Of a DNA stretch of 64,000 bases, positions 61,894 to 64,000 are shown one piece after another. The DNA is from CAVRXZ01 sp963773035 (GTDB lineage Bacteria > Acidobacteriota > Vicinamibacteria > Vicinamibacterales > CAVVIG01): assembly GCA_963773035.1 (NCBI GenBank), contig CAVYZX010000001.1, positions 1 to 64,000 on the forward strand. The letters run 5' to 3'. Below the pieces are notes generated by a model. It was not told the DNA's origin, did not search any database, and worked only from the letters and a program-made list of their open reading frames with translations. How positions within the stretch are numbered: the first letter of the stretch is position 1; every line of letters starts with the position of its first letter. The translations under genes and the position numbers were made by a program.

Positions 61894-62271
61894 ATGGCGA
61901 CTTTTGAGGTCAGCGCACACATGACGGTTCGACCGGGACAGTTGGAGGGGTTCAAGAAACAGGCAGCTGAGTGCATCCGGATCACCAAGGAGAAGGACAC
62001 ACACACGCTGCGCTACGACTGGTTCCTCAGCAGCGACGGCACTGAGTGCGAAGTTCGGGAGGCGTACACAGGTCCGGAAGGGCTGATCGAGCATAACGGC
62101 AACATCCTCGAAGCTCGAACCAAACTGTTCCAGGACTACGCCGACAACCACTTCATGACGGCCTACGGAGAGCCGGTACCCCAGCTCATCGATCTGATTA
62201 AGGCGGCTCACATGGAACACCAGTTCAAGTGGTTCTCGTTCGTCAAAGGACTTGATTCGTCGAGCAGTTGA
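61894..62271 (+). CDS. ABM-like (antibiotic biosynthesis monooxygenase-type) protein
   Basis: A 125-residue ferredoxin-like fold protein: FEVSAHMTVRPGQLEGFKKQ, AAECIRITKEKDTHTLRYDW, SDGTECEVREAYTGPEGLIE, HNGNILEARTKLFQDY. It matches the dimeric alpha-beta barrel pattern (quinol/antibiotic monooxygenases), but no cofactor site is evident. Strong GAGGAGGG ribosome-binding site. It is followed by a CoA-binding protein after 39 bases. Confidence 0.75.
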   Translation: MATFEVSAHMTVRPGQLEGFKKQAAECIRITKEKDTHTLRYDWFLSSDGTECEVREAYTGPEGLIEHNGNILEARTKLFQDYADNHFMTAYGEPVPQLIDLIKAAHMEHQFKWFSFVKGLDSSSS

Positions 62272-62310
62272 ACCCTTCTCTCGCTTCGGAGCCCGGCTAC
62301 GGAGGTGTCT

Positions 62311-62793
62311 ATGGAGACAACAACCTTCGACATGAAAGTTCACGACTTTCTTGCTCAGAAGCGCATCGCGGTTGCGGGCGTGTCGCGCCATAACAACGAC
62401 CACCCCGTCGGCAATCTGATTTATCAGCGATTGAAAAAGAGCGGGCACGACGTATTCGCCGTGAATCCGCACATGCAAACGTTTGAGGGCGATCGCTGTT
62501 ACCCCGACCTGCAATCAATTCATGGTGGCGTCGATGGAGTGGTGATCATCACGCGACCTGAGACGACGGCGCGGATCGTGCGCGACTGCAGCGATGCCGG
62601 AGTGCGCCGCGTTTGGATGCACCAATCCCTAGGGAAGGGATCGAGTGTCTCGCCGGAAGCCGTCGAGTATTGCCATAAACACGATATCAGTGTGATCGCT
62701 GGCGCCTGCCCGATGATGTACGGCTCCGGTGTCGACTTCGGCCACACGTGCATGCGGTGGATTCTTAGACTCACTGGAGGACTACCCACATGA
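62311..62793 (+). CDS. CoA-binding (YccU-like) domain protein
   Basis: A 160-residue Rossmann protein: IAVAGVSRHNNDHPVGNLIY, LKKSGHDVFAVNPHMQTFEG, VDGVVIITRPETTARIVRDC, RRVWMHQSLGKGSSVSPEAV. This is the succinyl-CoA-ligase-like CoA-binding fold found as a stand-alone domain. Cysteine-rich end (GACPMMYGS, FGHTCMRW) is typical. The gene overlaps the next ATG (ATGA). Ribosome-binding site CGGAGGTG. Confidence 0.9.
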   Translation: METTTFDMKVHDFLAQKRIAVAGVSRHNNDHPVGNLIYQRLKKSGHDVFAVNPHMQTFEGDRCYPDLQSIHGGVDGVVIITRPETTARIVRDCSDAGVRRVWMHQSLGKGSSVSPEAVEYCHKHDISVIAGACPMMYGSGVDFGHTCMRWILRLTGGLPT

Positions 62794-63275
62794 AGCAAGC
62801 GCGCCGCTTCGCCTGGGTTCTCATACTTATCGTCGATCTGGGATACATCGCGTGGGGGGCAATGGCGGCTGCAATGCCCGATGGCCTGCTCGGACCAGGT
62901 GGCAAGCCGATTCTGCCCGCCGGCTACGAAGGCTACTCCGGTGGCTCCTGGTCGGAGCTTCTGCGCACGTCTCCGATGACTGCCCAGTACATGCTCGTGC
63001 TCTACCGGATGTACGGCATCTACAACGTGGTGTTCGGGCTGATGGGGAGCGCTATCGCTGTCACGGCCTTCCGCCGTGGCGATCGCTGGGCATGGTGGGC
63101 GTTGCTCGTCGGCAACACAATCGCCCTTGTGTCGGCGATCAGGTACGACTGGATCGTGAACGCCATCGGGCCGTTCGAGCTCACCGAATACCTCGGCCTC
63201 GCCGTCACTTTCGGAGCTGCCGCTGTCACAGCTCCTTTCCTTGGCGCGGGACAGCCAGCCCGACAGACGGGATGA
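62790..63275 (+). CDS. Four-helix membrane protein, uncharacterised
   Basis: A 161-residue protein with four hydrophobic segments (FAWVLILIVDLGYIAWGAMA, MYGIYNVVFGLMGSAIAVTA, WAWWALLVGNTIALVSAI, YLGLAVTFGAAAVTAPFLG). No motif is recognised. It is coupled by ATGA overlap to the CoA-binding gene, so the two are co-expressed. Confidence 0.72.
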   Translation: MKQARRFAWVLILIVDLGYIAWGAMAAAMPDGLLGPGGKPILPAGYEGYSGGSWSELLRTSPMTAQYMLVLYRMYGIYNVVFGLMGSAIAVTAFRRGDRWAWWALLVGNTIALVSAIRYDWIVNAIGPFELTEYLGLAVTFGAAAVTAPFLGAGQPARQTG

Positions 63276-63430
63276 TACGTTCCGCCCCGGTTCATGTTGC
63301 CCCGGGGAATAACGCCGAGAATCGTTGACTCTTTTCGAGTCGTTCGGCAACGATTACGCCCGACGTTGACAGATGAGCCGACGGGTGCAGGCTGTGGTCG
63401 CGCCCATTCACGTAGGGCCGACGAACTAGG

Positions 63431-64000
63431 TGAAAACGCTTCGCACGCAAGTTGGCATTGTCGGCGCGGGACCGGCCGGGTTGATGCTCGGCCACCTTCT
63501 GCATCTCGCCGGGATCGATTCGGTCATCGTCGAAAACCGCAGTCAGGAATACGTGGTCGACCGCGTCCGTGCGGGGGTATTGGAGCAAGGCACCGTCGAC
63601 CTCTTGATCCAGAGCGGCGTTGGCGATCGGCTACTGCGTGAAGGCCTGGCGCACGACGGCATCTACATCAATGTGCGTGGCCGGCGCCGCCGGATTGACA
63701 TGGCGTCGCTGACGGGCCGGCGCATCACGGTGTACGGCCAGAACGAGGTCGTAAAGGATTTGATCGCCGCTCGTGCCGCGTCGGGCAGGCCGCTCTTCTT
63801 CCAGGTCGGTGACGTCGGGGTGCACGACCTCGATTCGAGGCAGCCGGCCGTCCGGTTCACCGCCAATCAGGAATCGTTCGAGCTGCGGTGCGATTTCATC
63901 GCCGGCTGTGACGGATTTCACGGGATCTGCCGGCCGTCGATTCCCGAAGGCCGCCGGCGGACGTTCGATCGTGTCTATTCGTTCGGTTGGCTGGGCATCC
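63431..64000 (+). CDS. pobA: 4-hydroxybenzoate 3-monooxygenase-type flavoprotein (partial, 5' end)
   Basis: The first 190 codons of a FAD monooxygenase. GTG start, then TLRTQVGIVGAGPAGLMLGH with the FAD GxGxxG motif (11-16), IVENRSQEYVVDRVRAGVLE, EQGTVDLLIQSGVGDRLL and CDFIAGCDGFHGICRPSIPE with the DG motif. The PobA-specific DRVRAGVLEQ-TVDLL block supports hydroxylation of 4-hydroxybenzoate to protocatechuate with NAD(P)H and oxygen. TTGACA at 63366-63371 is a possible -35 element; no good -10 follows. The window ends before the substrate domain. Confidence 0.88.

Overview
The window looks like a chromosomal segment of a soil acidobacterium, most likely near Vicinamibacteria (subdivision 6). 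The grounds are: GC-rich DNA; ADOP-type FtsX/MacB permeases coupled to PadR regulators; Ser/Thr kinases fused to TolB/WD40-like propellers or to FlgO/TPR modules; several copies of a secreted 'PDLSGVW' family; and DUF6152, DUF6644, DUF3179, DUF2461 and DUF305 genes. This placement is inference. No rRNA, intact tRNA or CRISPR array was seen.

Layout. 1-612 holds decayed mobile DNA (serine recombinase, IS3 transposase tail). 632-6942 has a VOC protein, a small MPGFTAE-type ORF, an intact Ser/Thr kinase, a kinase fragment fused to a piece of an unrelated gene, and a caspase-like (DUF6345-like) protein. 7183-11359 encodes mostly secreted proteins (PDLSGVW, SnoaL-like, SMP-30, alpha/beta hydrolase) plus DinB. 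11388-18594 has a PadR regulator with a membrane partner, an ECF sigma factor with a polytopic anti-sigma factor, DUF3179, a cupin, and Usp-TerC-Usp. 19606-23517 is one 1303-codon membrane protein I cannot name. 23674-25214 is a DUF6644 membrane cluster with a 27-residue membrane peptide. 25232-35354 is PadR-ADOP territory with two intact permeases and one wrecked one, interrupted by DUF2461 and NudC genes. 35370-43556 mixes gene debris with a kinase-FlgO-TPR protein, a tannase and PDLSGVW paralogs. 43635-44950 is a GntR (YtrA-type) regulator and a membrane partner. 46603-54221 is a likely run of seven co-oriented genes: molybdenum hydroxylase (FAD, 2Fe-2S and Mo subunits), a MoaD-like protein, a secreted twin-CGPC protein, an LVIVD protein and DUF305. 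54259-61148 is a graveyard of a duplicated DUF885 tail and two decayed kinase-propeller genes around one intact DUF885 metallopeptidase-like lipoprotein. 61149-64000 has a cupin, small enzymes and the start of a PobA-type hydroxylase.

Themes. (1) Regulators carry perfect inverted repeats inside compact promoters, and several genes appear to start on leaderless or near-leaderless transcripts. (2) The large Acidobacteria paralog families (kinase-propeller, ADOP, PDLSGVW) are decaying locally by frameshift and fusion, while long intact ORFs lie close by. (3) At least four intergenic elements are built from short 7-8 bp units, three of them forming long imperfect hairpins; one supplies the last codons of the molybdenum hydroxylase large subunit.
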